Part shown: in pieces, positions 50,091 through 60,748 of the stretch | How positions within the stretch are numbered: position 1 is the first letter of the stretch | Layout of the letters: the number at the start of each line of letters is the position of its first letter | Origin: Ceratodon purpureus | Taxonomy: Eukaryota > Streptophyta > Bryopsida > Pseudoditrichales > Ditrichaceae | Length of the DNA: 64,000 nucleotides | NCBI GenBank assembly: GCA_014871385.1 | Contig: CM026433.1 | Coordinates: 10,171,433-10,235,432, forward strand | Direction: 5' to 3' | Notes under the pieces: model-generated | Database searches by the model: none | What the model was told of the DNA's origin: nothing | Seen by the model: the letters and a program-made list of their open reading frames with translations, nothing else | Made by a program: the position numbers and the translations under genes

Positions 50091-51800
50091 CGTACACAAC
50101 TGAGTCCGCAAATTCCCTCGGTGAGCGTGCTGCGAAAACAAGGATACTATTCTCTCCTGTTGGTGTTGCGATGGTGGCGTCGATCCCGAGCTTGAATGCG
50201 CGACTGCGTCCCCTCCTCGCATCACGCTCAGGGGTCTCAACGAAGTCATCCTGTGTGTTTGAAAAGATACCCGCTTAGATATCGATATCGGGTATCGTAT
50301 GAGTATTGTAGGAGTATGGTGTTGGTATCAGGGTAGTATGAAAGGGGTATCACCATAGTGTTTCCTGGGTATCAGGCTTGATCTTCGAGCTCGATTGCGT
50401 CCTCTCTTGTCATCACGATTTATGATCAGGAACTTCTATAGTGATATTGTTTTTACCAAATGCGTGGGTCGGGCAGAAAAGGTTATACATTACTGTAGCC
50501 AAATATTTATGCATTTATTAATCTTTTAACAGAAATCTTATTTCTCATCCAAATTCGGCTGACTCGACTAAAGCTTTTGAAATTAAGGTTTGGGTTTTAG
50601 TTTTTTCATCCAGAAGTTTGAATATTATTTGTCGAATAAGATGTATAGTTTGTAGCAAATTGGTTCCATATTTGGTACTATGGTTCATTATATACTATGT
50701 ACCACGTTTTATTTAAGGAAATTGAATAATCTACAACTCAATACATAAACAAATGTCCATTCAAACTAGTTACCTATAAGCGCCCATGTATCCACAAGTG
50801 TTCTTTCAACATCTTAAAAAATATAAGGAAGTGAATAAATATGATTCTAAAGATGTACCACTTTTGAACATGAGATCCTTGGATCGACATTGTGTGTATT
50901 TATGGTAATTGGCATGAATATTTATGTATATAACTTATTCATACACTGTCCAAATAATTGGGATTATCTTTCTCTTGCTAATGTGGTCCAATAAATTTGA
51001 ATATATTAAAAATAGAGAATATGCTCAAAACTCTTACGACCATGCCTATCGGCGTGCTACCTTACGGCTAAAATCTCTACCCAGGTTACTTCAAATATAT
51101 GGTGCTCTAATCATACCCATTACCACAATGAGTATCATCGATACATCGCAGCACTCTCCACACGGTATCACTTAGATGTCCATCAGGATATGTCCGGGTA
51201 TGTCCGGGCATGTCCGGATACGTCACGACTATCACCCGAGTGTCACCCAGATATAGCCCGGATACGAACTATTTCGGTGTGGCCAGAGTCAAGGATCACT
51301 TTGCAGTAAACAGATTTTTATTTTTTTTTGACGCAAGGAAAGAAAATTCATTGCCAGAAATAGTGTACAAACCCTCATTCGCAGTAAACAGATTAATTCA
51401 AAGGATGTTGTTCATCACTTATTTATTCGTTTAGAAATTCTTAATATATTTTAATTTGGCATTTGGTTTATCACTTATCATTGAACGGACTATTGATGGG
51501 CGCGAACTTGGGCTAATTTGAAATCAATGCATCAGACAACTAAACTTGAACAAGTCCCTGCATTGCAAATCTGTTTAATTCTATGATTAGAGAGTCCACC
51601 TGGCTTGGTGGAGACTTTTGTCACTGGAAAGAAGGAGGACGTGGCCCTACACGTCCACGTGGATAGCTGAGGTGGCACCATGCAGGGAGCTTAGCAAGGG
51701 TGCTAATTCAAGGGGGAAGATCTTGGATTATGTAAGGGTGAGTAAATCCAGGTCATAATGGAGGCCTCCAGCAATGCAGCATCATTTATGATTCGTAAAT
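50091..51800. other. intergenic stretch with small duplications and GTATC-rich patches
   Basis: A block at 50187-50243 (GAGCTTGAATGCGCGACTGCGTCC) reappears in altered form at 50379-50431. Between the copies are several GGTATC words. At 51183-51262, TATGTCCGGG is repeated three times and degenerates outward. Otherwise the sequence is AT-rich. No gene is supported. Confidence 0.45.
51186..51222 (+). repeat. 10-bp tandem repeat TATGTCCGGG
   Basis: About three and a half copies of TATGTCCGGG with single changes. Confidence 0.8.
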
Positions 51801-51802
51801 AG

Positions 51803-51817
51803 CTTTCATTTCAGTTT
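51803..51817. repeat. LINE target-site duplication, left copy
   Basis: CTTTCATTTCAGTTT, identical to 58757-58771. It abuts the poly(T) tract that is the poly(A) tail of the minus-strand LINE. Its last three Ts merge with that tract. Confidence 0.9.
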
Positions 51818-52010
51818 TTTTTTTTTTTTTTTTGAAACAAATGAAACAGAGTTCCATTGCAAAGAGAGAGACAAAAGGCCGCCCAGCCACAGGTGGCCTG
51901 GGGGATCAAACGCAAGACCAAGGGTCCGGCCAGCACCGCAGCAAATCCGCGGGCCAGCGCAGGCACCCAAGGGAACGCCCCCCCACGCAACCCAGACAAA
52001 GAAGGGAAAA

Positions 52011-55000
52011 TCAATGGGGCTCGAAGACGAAGCCAGCCGAGGGGCCCTTCGCCTGCCAACGAGGCTGGCCACTAACGAAGCTAGCAAAAACACTTTCTCT
52101 ACCGCGCCTAGCAACAAAGGAGCTATTGTCCTTGATCGCTGAAACAGGGTCGACCTTCATCCGGAGCTTCACACGCTCCCACTCCACCCTCCCGTAGTCG
52201 ATGGCGCCGGACCAAATTGTCTGGTACATTTTCTCCGGAGTCCAGGAGCAGTTGTTGAAGGTCTTGTCATTTCTCTCGATCCAGAGGGACCACAGGACCA
52301 CAGTTCGCAGCTCCATCCAGATCCGCTTGACGGGGTTGAACTTACGGGGAATGCCGTCGGAGAAGATGGCGTGCTTCCATGAGACCATCTGCCAGGGGCC
52401 TTGTGCCTCGCGCCCGTTGATGAGGGTGTTCATGATGTGTATCGCCCATTGCCAGGCCCTTTGGGCGGAAATGCATTCCCAGAATCTGTGGAGTACAGAT
52501 TCTTCGGATCGGCGGGGGCATACAGCGCATCTAATGTCAGCTGTGTTGTTGAAACGGCCCCTCCAGTGGTTGACTGCCACGGCTCTGTGCCATACCAGCC
52601 AGAGGAGCCCGGCCTCCTTGCATATGCGCTCCTTGACCCAAACGGTTCGCCATTTGAGTCGGAAGTCCTGTGGCAACACACCTGGCCACTTACGGGTTAC
52701 AGGATTACTCACAACGATTCTCTTTCGAAGGATCGCTCTTCCGACCTTAGAGGTGTATGACATTAACGGGACTGCGTCATCGGGGTCTCGCCAAAAAAAC
52801 CTCCCCGGATCCCAGCCAAGGCTATCCACCTTGCCGTAATAAAGGAGGATTTTGGATTTACGAGGGCCTCGCTCCATCGATATCACTCTTACTCGGTGGG
52901 CCGAGCCGAAGATTCCCGGTCCTGCCAAAGAGTCAACCGAGGGGAAATTGCTGATGCCACGGAGGGTCTTGGAAAGGGGCTGTACCTCGAGAATGGTGAG
53001 GTTAGCCGGGAGGGGCTGGGGTCGAGGCGGCCCTCCTAGACTCAACGTCTGGTCAGGCCCAATGCATACAACGCATGTGGGATTCGAGTCAGCGTTGTCA
53101 GAAAAAAACCCGATCCATTCGCCTGGCCCCGCGGTGGCGATCGGAGCTGTCAATAGAGCTCCCCATTCATTGTACAGCGCCCTGCCCGCGGCCTCCCATG
53201 CTCCTTGCTCGGAGAGGAGAAGGTTAAACTTGGTTGCAGCCTCGGGGAGGCTGAGAAAGCGGTTGTTGAGGAGCGCATCCCGAATGCAACGTAGGCCCTT
53301 CTTGTGGAGCTGGGAGGCTCGAAGCCTGGAGAATCCAGCGCCAATCAGGGGAACGAAACGGGACCACCAGAAGGGTTCTGAGAGGACTTCTTCTTTGTTC
53401 ACTGGCCTGGTCATATGGAGATCGGGGCGTAGGGCCTTCCACGCCTTGCCGGCACGAGTCCATGCTGAGGAGCCTTGGCGGATTTGGATACCTGGTAGCG
53501 TGAAAAATTCAAGGCTCGGGCTCCACCTACCACCTTGGTAGGGTTGGAACAGGCTGAGCCTGTGACGCAGGAGAAGGTGGAGGTTGGAGTCTCCGGGCTC
53601 GCAGGCCTTGAGGATCCATTTTACCATCAGAGCGACTAGCGCGTCCTTTGGATTAATGACGTTTATGCCACCGTCGACCTTGGGAAGGCAGCACTGGGCC
53701 CAGGAAACCTTTGACCTGGCACGGTGAAGGGTCCCGGACCACATGTAGTTTTGTATGATTGAGGTTACTCTCTTGATGCCCTTCTCTGAGCCTCCCCAGA
53801 TTGAGGCGAAGAACATGACTGAGGAGAGAAGAATACTATTGACGATGACTCCTCTGCCGGTGGAGTTAATTTTTGCAGTACACTAGTACTGTAGCTTTTT
53901 TGAGACTCGCTCGGCGAGGAAGGTGTCGACGTCTTGCGCTGAGATGGACAGCCCGAAGGGCGTCCCCAGCAGCTTACTGATACTAGTGTCGTCAACCCAG
54001 GTTATGTTGAATTGCTCCGTCCAAGGCGGCCTCGGTTCGGCACGCCCGCCCTTCCAGTAGCCCGAGGATTTCTGCCAGTTAAGGATGAGCCCCGAGGCCT
54101 TGCAGAAGGTGTCAAGTACCGAAATGAGAGCCTTCACTGAATCTTCTACTCCTAGCAGAGTGAATGAGGTATCATCCGCGAACTGCGCGGTGACCTGCTG
54201 TCTTCCGGGAACAGGGAGAGAGATCCCCTTGATCAGCCCCTGGGCCACCCCTTTCTTCACCATCGCATTGAGAATTTCTGCGACAATTAAAAACAAGTAA
54301 GGCGCCAGGGGGCATCCCTGGCGCACCCCACGGTGAATGCTGAATTCCGGGGAGGTGGAGCCATTGACCTTCACACAGGCAGAGGCATCGCGAAACAAGA
54401 GTTGAGTCATTGAGACGAACTCCTCTGGAAAGCCCATGGTTCTCATTGCCCTAAACAGGAAGGGCCATTCGACAAGATCAAAGGCCTTCGAGAAATCCAG
54501 CTTGAGAAAAATGAGGGGCTGATTGGAAAATTGAGCCCAATCCATGGTCTCGTGGGAGAGCAGGATATTGTCAAGTATGAACCGGAGGGGAAGGAATGCC
54601 GACTGGTCATGGGAGATCACTTCCATTAGGACCGGTTGCACCCTCATTTGAAGCACTTTTGCAAACAGCTTGTAGACTACGTTGAGTAAGGTAATTGGAC
54701 GCCAATTGGTTAGTCTGCTTCGGCTGTCATTCTTGTGGATCAGCGAGATCACTCCTCTCGTCACACCAGGAGGGAATTGCTGATTGCAAACGGCATTGTT
54801 TACCAGGCTCAGGTAATCATCCTGGATGAGGGGCCAGAATTCCTTGAAGAATTCTGTGACAACCCCGTCGGGGCCTGGGGCCTTCCCGCAGGCCATGTCC
54901 TTGAGTGCCTTAGTCAGTTCTGTCATGGAGACCGGGGCGCTGAGGGAGGCTTTCATGGCTGGAGAGAGGCGGTCGGTGATAGAGCTGAAGGCCGCATCCG

Positions 55001-56321
55001 ACTCCGTTGATGCAGCAGCAGCTTCAGGGGAGGCAGAGTATAATTTTTGGTAGAAGTCGGTGCAGATGAGCTCCAACCCCTGCTGGTCCGACCGAGTGTT
55101 GCCGAGGTCGTCCTCAAGCTGGGTGATGTGTGACGCGCCTGAGTGGGATTTAGAGGCTCGAAAAAATTCCGAGGTGCAGGCATCGCCAACCCTCTTCCAT
55201 TTGACTCGGCTCCTGATACGTTGCCCCTCGGCACGGTGCTGTTCCACTCTCTTGAGCTGCTCGCCTGCCTCGCTGAGTTTTTGTTGGAGGTCAATGTCGT
55301 TCGGGTCCTCATGAAGGTCCACCGTGACCTGCTCAACCTGGCTGCGGAGGCCAGTCTCTACGGATCTGAATTCTTGGGCTTTCCGGACACAGTAAGTCCT
55401 GTAGAATTTAACTACACGACGGAGCTTGCCGGTGAAGCCCAACGTCGGGTTGTGACGCCAGATTTGCTCCACTTGAGTGACCACCTCCGGATCTTTCAAG
55501 TGAAGTATACTCATTTTGAATGAGGACTTGCGCTTGGGCTGAGGCAGAAGCTGGACGGAGCATTGGACAGGTAGGTGGTCCGAATGGTAGCAGTCACCCC
55601 TGATAAAGTATTCGGTGACTGGATCCGGGCCTGCACCGGCTGGTTGGAATTAGTAGCAACGATCAAGGCGGGCAAGAGATCGGGAGGGCCCCAACTGTTT
55701 ATTATCCCAGGAGAAACGGATTCCGTTGGAACTTTCGAATCTCTCCCCTAGGTGCAAAGCATCTTTGAGAAGATTAAAAACTCTGCTTTCGCCAATGGAA
55801 ATAAGGCGGCCGTTTATGTTGGATTTGTCACGTCGGTTCTCAACAAAGTTGAAGTCGCCGCAGACAAGCCAACGGCAGTCACGTGGGAGGGTGGAAAGGA
55901 GCTCTTCCCAGAGGAAGGTGCGCTCTCGAGGATTATTGGCTGCGTAGACATTCAGGACGGCAAGATCGCCACCAGGAAGTCCGTTGAATCGCACCCATTG
56001 AGCCCGGCCTCCTCGGGATTGGCCGGAACTTGAGATTAAGTGAGATACCCGAGGGCTCACCCACATGCATACTCCCCCGGTTCCAGCACCGGGGCCGAGG
56101 GGATCATTGCCATAGCCGACCAGCGCCTCTAGACCGAAAAATTTCGCTTGGGGCCAGAAGGAAGATTCTAGGGAGGCGAGGCGATCACCCCGAAGGTGAT
56201 GTTCTTGAAAGCAGAGTATCTCTAGACTTGAGAAGAGGTTACGAAAATATTGTCGAACAATGTCGACCTTCAAGGTGTCGTTTAAACCTTGGACGTTTTG
56301 AAAAAGGGTCGTGATCTTCAT
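52011..56321 (-). pseudogene. LINE ORF2: endonuclease, reverse transcriptase, zinc-binding C-terminus; two in-frame stops
   Basis: A single reading frame of 1436 codons, interrupted by TAA at codon 224 (55652-55650) and TAG at codon 813 (53885-53883). All three open pieces are in the same frame. Codons 1-240 are an AP-like endonuclease with QNVQGL, FQEHH, NVYAANN and CGDFNFVE; its final SDH motif lies just after the first stop. Codons about 480-770 are the reverse transcriptase with FLKLDFSKAFD, the RQGCPLAPYLF block and the catalytic FADD at about 714-717. The second stop falls in the conserved LQY-x-TAKIN site where the family normally has Trp, so TGG to TAG is likely. The C-terminus has a CxxC-H-C zinc-binding module near CAVCPRR; no RNase H is seen. 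In its present state ORF2 cannot make a full protein without readthrough. Confidence 0.93.
53883..53885 (-). other. nonsense codon in LINE ORF2 (likely TGG to TAG)
   Basis: The TAG lies where related LINEs keep Trp after LQY. On the plus strand the implied change is C to T in a CAG context, which is a CHG methylation site in plants. Deamination of methylated cytosine is a plausible cause, by inference. Confidence 0.6.
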
Positions 56322-58498
56322 ACTGCGGGCGGGGGGGGGGGGAGTTCGGGAAACAATACCGAATTGCATGGGGCGTTTTCAGGGTTCTCATCTCTGTCGA
56401 CCACTCGGCGTTGGGAGAGGACGGTGGCTCTCTGCCTTCGTGCAGTCTGGGAGGCTTCGTGGCGGCGGATTGCTGATTGTTGGGGTGTGAGGGCGACCCT
56501 CCTCGAAGCCGAGCCGGGGGTGCCTTTCCCATTCTTCTGATTCATCCATGCATAGAACTCAGCATGGAGGCCTTCCGCTAGGCCAGCATGTAGGGGGGTT
56601 CGGGGAGTAGAGGTGCCGGACCGCCCACCCTCGTGGGCACCATGGGAAATTGGGGCCAGCGTGGAAATGCGAGGGGGGAAGGCTTGCGATCCTTCGCCCA
56701 TGCTCCCTTCGGCGGGGGCTGCAGATCCCGAGAGCGCTGCCAAGTCGTTGAGGTCGGGGACAGGGGGCGAGGCTGTGAAGACCATGGGGGCGGGCTCTCC
56801 TCGAGCCCATTCGCGGAGCGTTGGAGGAGGGAGGGAATCAATGCCACGAAGCTGGACACGAATCCCGGGAGGATCATTCATGACAGTGATCTCAGCCAGG
56901 TCCAGAGTTCGCCTTCGGGCTTCTACTCCTCGAAGGACGTCGGTAGAGATGTGCTCTGCATCGTCAAGCCACATAGGGTCGTCAGGGGTCGTGCCGACAG
57001 GGGCACTGCGGGCAGGGTCTGTCTGCGTAGCCGGGGTGCCGCTGGGAGGGTTCATGGTCGCTCCGGGAGGGGGCGGCACTGCGCTTTGGGGGGCGGATCG
57101 GGTCCGATGAGATGGCCTGGCGCCCTGCTGGTCATGAGCGTTGGGCTGGGAGGGAGCCACCCAGTCAACGTTGGCGGGGGCGACTCTTCGTGTGGGCCTG
57201 TTCCGGCCCTCGTTGTGAGAGCCCTGCCTCTGGCCCCGGGAGCCAGGCGGGGGTGGAGGAGGGGGAGGAGGATCACGCCTCTCTGGTCCTTGGGAGCTCT
57301 CGCCTGCCGGAGGCCTTTCTCCTCGGTAAGGGGGGCCTCGCACAGCGTGCTTGCGTCTGGGAACTTTTTCCCAGCCATTCCACTCCCAAGGTGGAGTTTC
57401 ACGTGACTCCCCGTTGGAGTAGTGGTTCCCAGAGATGTCAGAAGGAGGTTCTGAATTGACGCCCATGAGACTGTCTGTCGTGTCTGAGGGGCCACGGGGA
57501 GGGGCAGGAGCAGCATCGGGCGGGGGGGGCAGGTTGGCAGGTTCTGGAGAGGTTCCAGTGCCGTCAGCCGAGGCTGAATTCCTGTCCTCTATGGGCGAAC
57601 CCTCCGAGGATTCGGTTGCAAGGGCGGGGGCTTTGATGCTCGGACAGTCCTTAATCAAGTGCTCTGTAGATTGACAACATCTGCAACGTATGGGGAGGTT
57701 ACAGTAATCGACTAGGATTACCACCTTCTCACCTGTAGCCTCGTTTGTGACTGCAAGCTGGGTTTTCCAGCCTTGGCCGGACTGAAGGGCGATGCAGAAT
57801 CGCTGGTCAGCCATGGTCGCGTTACGCTTGTCACTTCCGAGAAGCTCGCCAAGTCCACCGGCGATGTCCTTCGCTACGCCGAGAAATTCCTTTGGGATTC
57901 CCCGAAGGGTCACCCATGTCGGCACCTTCAGGCGAGATGGTTTGCTGGAGTCGAAGCCGGTAGTCCACGTTTGAAGGATGCAGGTTCCCCAGCGAGAGCG
58001 GTGTGGAGTCAACATCAACAGCTTTTGGGTGGTTGCTGGCTGTCGAGTGAGGATCTGGAAGAAACCCTTCCCCAGATCCCGGCCGAGACCTACCCAGTCA
58101 CCGATTTGAACCTGCAGTGCAGCCACCCATTGCGAGAGGATTGAACTGGTCTGCCTGCCCCCTACGAAGTACGCCACAATGGCGTGCTTTTGAAGGCGCT
58201 CGGCCTCCCTCTTCACCACCTCCTGATCTACCTTCACCTCAACTACGGTGTTGCAAAGAAGGAATCCTGTGCAACTCCTGGAGAACCCCTCAGGGAGCAG
58301 CTCGCCCGGGGTTGCTACGGTCGGATGGAATTCTGCGTGCCGGCCCATATTGGTGACCGCTGCTACTAGTTCGGGTTCAATCGCCTCCCCATGGTGGCCT
58401 TCGTCGCGGTCTAGAGCTGCCGAGGCGCTCGAATCCGCAACGGGGGCGTGCGCCAGGTTCTCCTTGAGGGCTGCGGCATAGGAGAGTCGTTCCGCCAT
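56318..58498 (-). CDS. LINE ORF1: nucleic-acid-binding protein with DUF4283-like domain and CCHC knuckle
   Basis: Intact frame of 726 aa; it presumably binds LINE RNA and escorts it. The first ATG begins MAERLSYAAALKENL. Residues about 85-200 resemble the DUF4283 domain typical of plant L1 ORF1 proteins (AIVAYFVGG, WVAALQ, then PTWVTLRGIPKEF). A zinc knuckle Cys272-x2-Cys275-x4-His280-x4-Cys285 follows. Residues about 290-720 are long, Pro/Gly/Arg-rich and disordered. The stop TGA overlaps the ORF2 start as ATGA at 56318-56321, so ORF2 is probably translated by stop-start coupling. A C/G homopolymer just before the stop (56327-56341) encodes a proline run. Confidence 0.9.
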   Translation of the reverse strand: MAERLSYAAALKENLAHAPVADSSASAALDRDEGHHGEAIEPELVAAVTNMGRHAEFHPTVATPGELLPEGFSRSCTGFLLCNTVVEVKVDQEVVKREAERLQKHAIVAYFVGGRQTSSILSQWVAALQVQIGDWVGLGRDLGKGFFQILTRQPATTQKLLMLTPHRSRWGTCILQTWTTGFDSSKPSRLKVPTWVTLRGIPKEFLGVAKDIAGGLGELLGSDKRNATMADQRFCIALQSGQGWKTQLAVTNEATGEKVVILVDYCNLPIRCRCCQSTEHLIKDCPSIKAPALATESSEGSPIEDRNSASADGTGTSPEPANLPPPPDAAPAPPRGPSDTTDSLMGVNSEPPSDISGNHYSNGESRETPPWEWNGWEKVPRRKHAVRGPPYRGERPPAGESSQGPERRDPPPPPPPPPGSRGQRQGSHNEGRNRPTRRVAPANVDWVAPSQPNAHDQQGARPSHRTRSAPQSAVPPPPGATMNPPSGTPATQTDPARSAPVGTTPDDPMWLDDAEHISTDVLRGVEARRRTLDLAEITVMNDPPGIRVQLRGIDSLPPPTLREWARGEPAPMVFTASPPVPDLNDLAALSGSAAPAEGSMGEGSQAFPPRISTLAPISHGAHEGGRSGTSTPRTPLHAGLAEGLHAEFYAWMNQKNGKGTPGSASRRVALTPQQSAIRRHEASQTARRQRATVLSQRRVVDRDENPENAPCNSVLFPELPPPPPAV

Positions 58499-58756
58499 CG
58501 CGAAGATCTGGGCAGGAACAGGGACAAGCAAGAGAACCAGGAATCACCGAAACCCTAACCCTAAACGGGAAAACTGCCCCACCTCTAGTCGGACTTTGAA
58601 TCGTTGGAAAACTCTCAAAGTGAAGTGCTTAGCAGATCTAAACACCCGAGCAAAGATTGGGTCTAAAACATCTGGGGACGAAATGGATCTGACTATCCGC
58701 TTCGGTCACGCGAGCATCGCTCAGAGCGCCTCCGGAGCTTCATTGCGTCCCCCCGC

Positions 58757-58771
58757 CTTTCATTTCAGTTT
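58757..58771. repeat. LINE target-site duplication, right copy
   Basis: CTTTCATTTCAGTTT, a perfect match to 51803-51817. It marks the 5' end of the minus-strand LINE. Confidence 0.92.
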
Positions 58772-59240
58772 GGGAACATTCCAAGTTTGTGATCTGGGTC
58801 TTTTTCTTTTTCTTTTAATTCTCCTTGGTCTTTTTGTTGGAATTGGTTTTTAAGTATCTGGAAATTGGGATTGGTTTTTAAGCTTTTGTGGACTAAGATT
58901 CAGAATTAGATTTTAATTTCGTATATTCCTAAAAAAATTTAATTTGAAAAAACAAGGCGTAACATAATTTGTAATAAAACATCAATATGTCTAATTTTAT
59001 AAAAAAAATCTGACAACTTATGGGAAGTTATGTTGCAGTTGGTGAATTGTAGACCACCCTATAATATTTTGGTGATTTTTAAGTAGACAATTAAATTGAT
59101 GTTGATTCATTTTAATCTTTGATAACTTAACAAAGAAAGGAGCTATGCCATAGAATTCATCAATAAAGAGCAACTCACATTGACCACCTTAGCTCTTTTA
59201 AGTCATAGATACTTTTGTCTTTTGGAAAATTCTTTTCTTT
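58772..59240. other. AT-rich flank of the LINE insertion
   Basis: AT-rich DNA continuing the pre-insertion sequence seen left of 51.8 kb. I see nothing else in it. Confidence 0.5.
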
Positions 59241-59245
59241 AAAAT

Positions 59246-59495
59246 CTAAAGCACGGCTGAAAAAAATCCCTTACCTTTTTCGGACGCCTCATGAGCGGGT
59301 ATACCTTTGGCAATACCCTCACAGTGCAATTTAATTTACCAACCGTGCTTTAGGTCAGAAAAGGCCCCCGCCCTCTGGGCCTACACGCCTTTTGAGAGAC
59401 TTGTGTCACCGTCCGGGCTAGCGCCCTCCCGGGGCTCATCTAATCTCTCAGAACACATGCATGCTTAGAATTCGGGGGCGTCTACCTTTTCTTTT
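59246..59495. other. isolated GC-rich block with short inverted repeats
   Basis: About 250 bases of GC-rich sequence in AT-rich DNA. CTAAAGCACGGCTG at 59246-59259 is matched by the inverted CCAACCGTGCTTTAGG at 59340-59355. A second pair, GAGAGACTT and AATCTCTC, lies further right at about 59394 and 59440. The first pair could bound a ~110-bp MITE, but I see no clear target duplication. Two short GGGCC-type runs could fold locally. It is not recognisable as a tRNA, rRNA or organelle fragment. Confidence 0.35.
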
Positions 59496-60748
59496 CATCA
59501 TCAAAGATGTTTAATAGATGAACCATGAAGTTGTTGTCCTATTCAATGATTAGATTTGATATTGGTCAAATTTATTTATCACTCAAATTATTAACATTGA
59601 AGTATTTGAAACCCTTAACCAAGCCAAATTTGCATTAATTTTAGTTCCAAAATGATCTTGAAAAAATTAGGTCATAAGTTTGAACAGAAATAAAAAGCTC
59701 AAAATACCATTAGACATTTAGATGTTAATGGGTGCATTGATAAATAAATCACATAAAAAAATCAAATTAGAAATAAAAAATGCAATCAAATGCACTCTTT
59801 AGTGGTTTCTTTCACAAAGGAACCAATGATATGTTTCCATGTCGATCATCTATCTATCAAGCTTGTCTAGGAGGTTTAAAAACACATCTTTTAAAATATA
59901 GTGAATTTTACTTTACAAATATTTCAGACAGAATTGAGTTCAATCCATCAGAAGTTTGCATCAATACCAAATCTTCCATTATTTCAAATTCAATACCTTC
60001 GTTAAAGTCACTTCTTTCTATCAAAGATAGAGTAATAGCTTCTAGACAATAAGAGGTTAGAGGAAGCTAGACTCCAACAAAATCTCTAGAGTATGGTGTG
60101 AAAATTGTGGAACACAAAAACTGGAGGGTCTGTCATTGTCCAGACAAGTGTTTTGCAACAATGCAAGCTACTCATCACCAGGCCCAATAAATTCACAAGG
60201 GAGCCTAAAATGTGGACCACACTCCACACAACAAGGAAAGAGGGAGAAAAATAGCATTGTAATTATAAGAATGCATCTTGGTGCCCGGCTCTACCAACAA
60301 AGAGAGGCAGGCAAATCCATGACAAATTTTGATCAACAATATGGCAAAATGCGAACCTCAGTGACCTGTACAATCTGCACTAATTTGTGTGCATGCTGAA
60401 AAAGCACGGTTCAAGCAGGCCAACTACTCTCCTGCCATCTATGTGCCTTAAATCAAGTCCTCCAGCAACGGTTGCCTATTATCAGGGGGAGCGAAATACC
60501 TGCCAAAAATCAACAGCAAACCATTTATTCATTAAAATCACAAATACCACATTGATAGAAACGGGTTTTAAATGCTTGAGGATATCCTGGATTGACAATT
60601 TGAGCTATGTCGCTTGAAAAATTGAGAGAGATCAGGGTTATGTTATGTTTGGTAGCAACCAGTTTTAAGACAACGCTCTGAGACTGTGGAAGGAGCACAT
60701 GGACAGTGAGAGCATACATTTGCTCAGAAGAAGAAAGAAGAGGGTTTG
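59496..60748. other. intergenic and probable 3' untranslated region of the chloride channel gene
   Basis: No gene is supported. The open frame 59780-60052 is AT-coded without motif. The part nearest 60749 should include the 3' untranslated region of the minus-strand CLC gene. Confidence 0.45.

Larger units (their letters stand above)
51818..58756 (-). mobile_element. full-length L1-type LINE retrotransposon
   Basis: A 6.9-kb GC-rich block in AT-rich surroundings, read on the minus strand. In order it has a GC-rich 5' untranslated region starting GCGGGGGGACGC (about 258 bases), ORF1 (58498-56318), ORF2 (56321-52011), a ~175-base 3' untranslated region and a poly(A) tail of 16-19 bases at 51815-51833. 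A perfect 15-bp target duplication flanks it. It is not 5'-truncated. ORF1 is open; ORF2 has two in-frame stops and no frameshift. Endonuclease, reverse transcriptase and zinc-binding domains place it in the plant L1 group. The intact duplication, tail and frames argue for recent insertion. Confidence 0.96.

Noticed and set aside
55726-58481. Many plus-strand open frames across the LINE
   Set aside because: They are shadows of the minus-strand ORF1 and ORF2 caused by high GC content.
58548-58568. AAACCCTAACCCTAAAC resembling plant telomere repeat
   Set aside because: Only about two units, inside the LINE 5' untranslated region; too short for an interstitial telomere array.
59780-60052. 90-codon open frame left of the chloride channel gene
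   Set aside because: AT-coded composition, no motif, and not in frame with any CLC exon.
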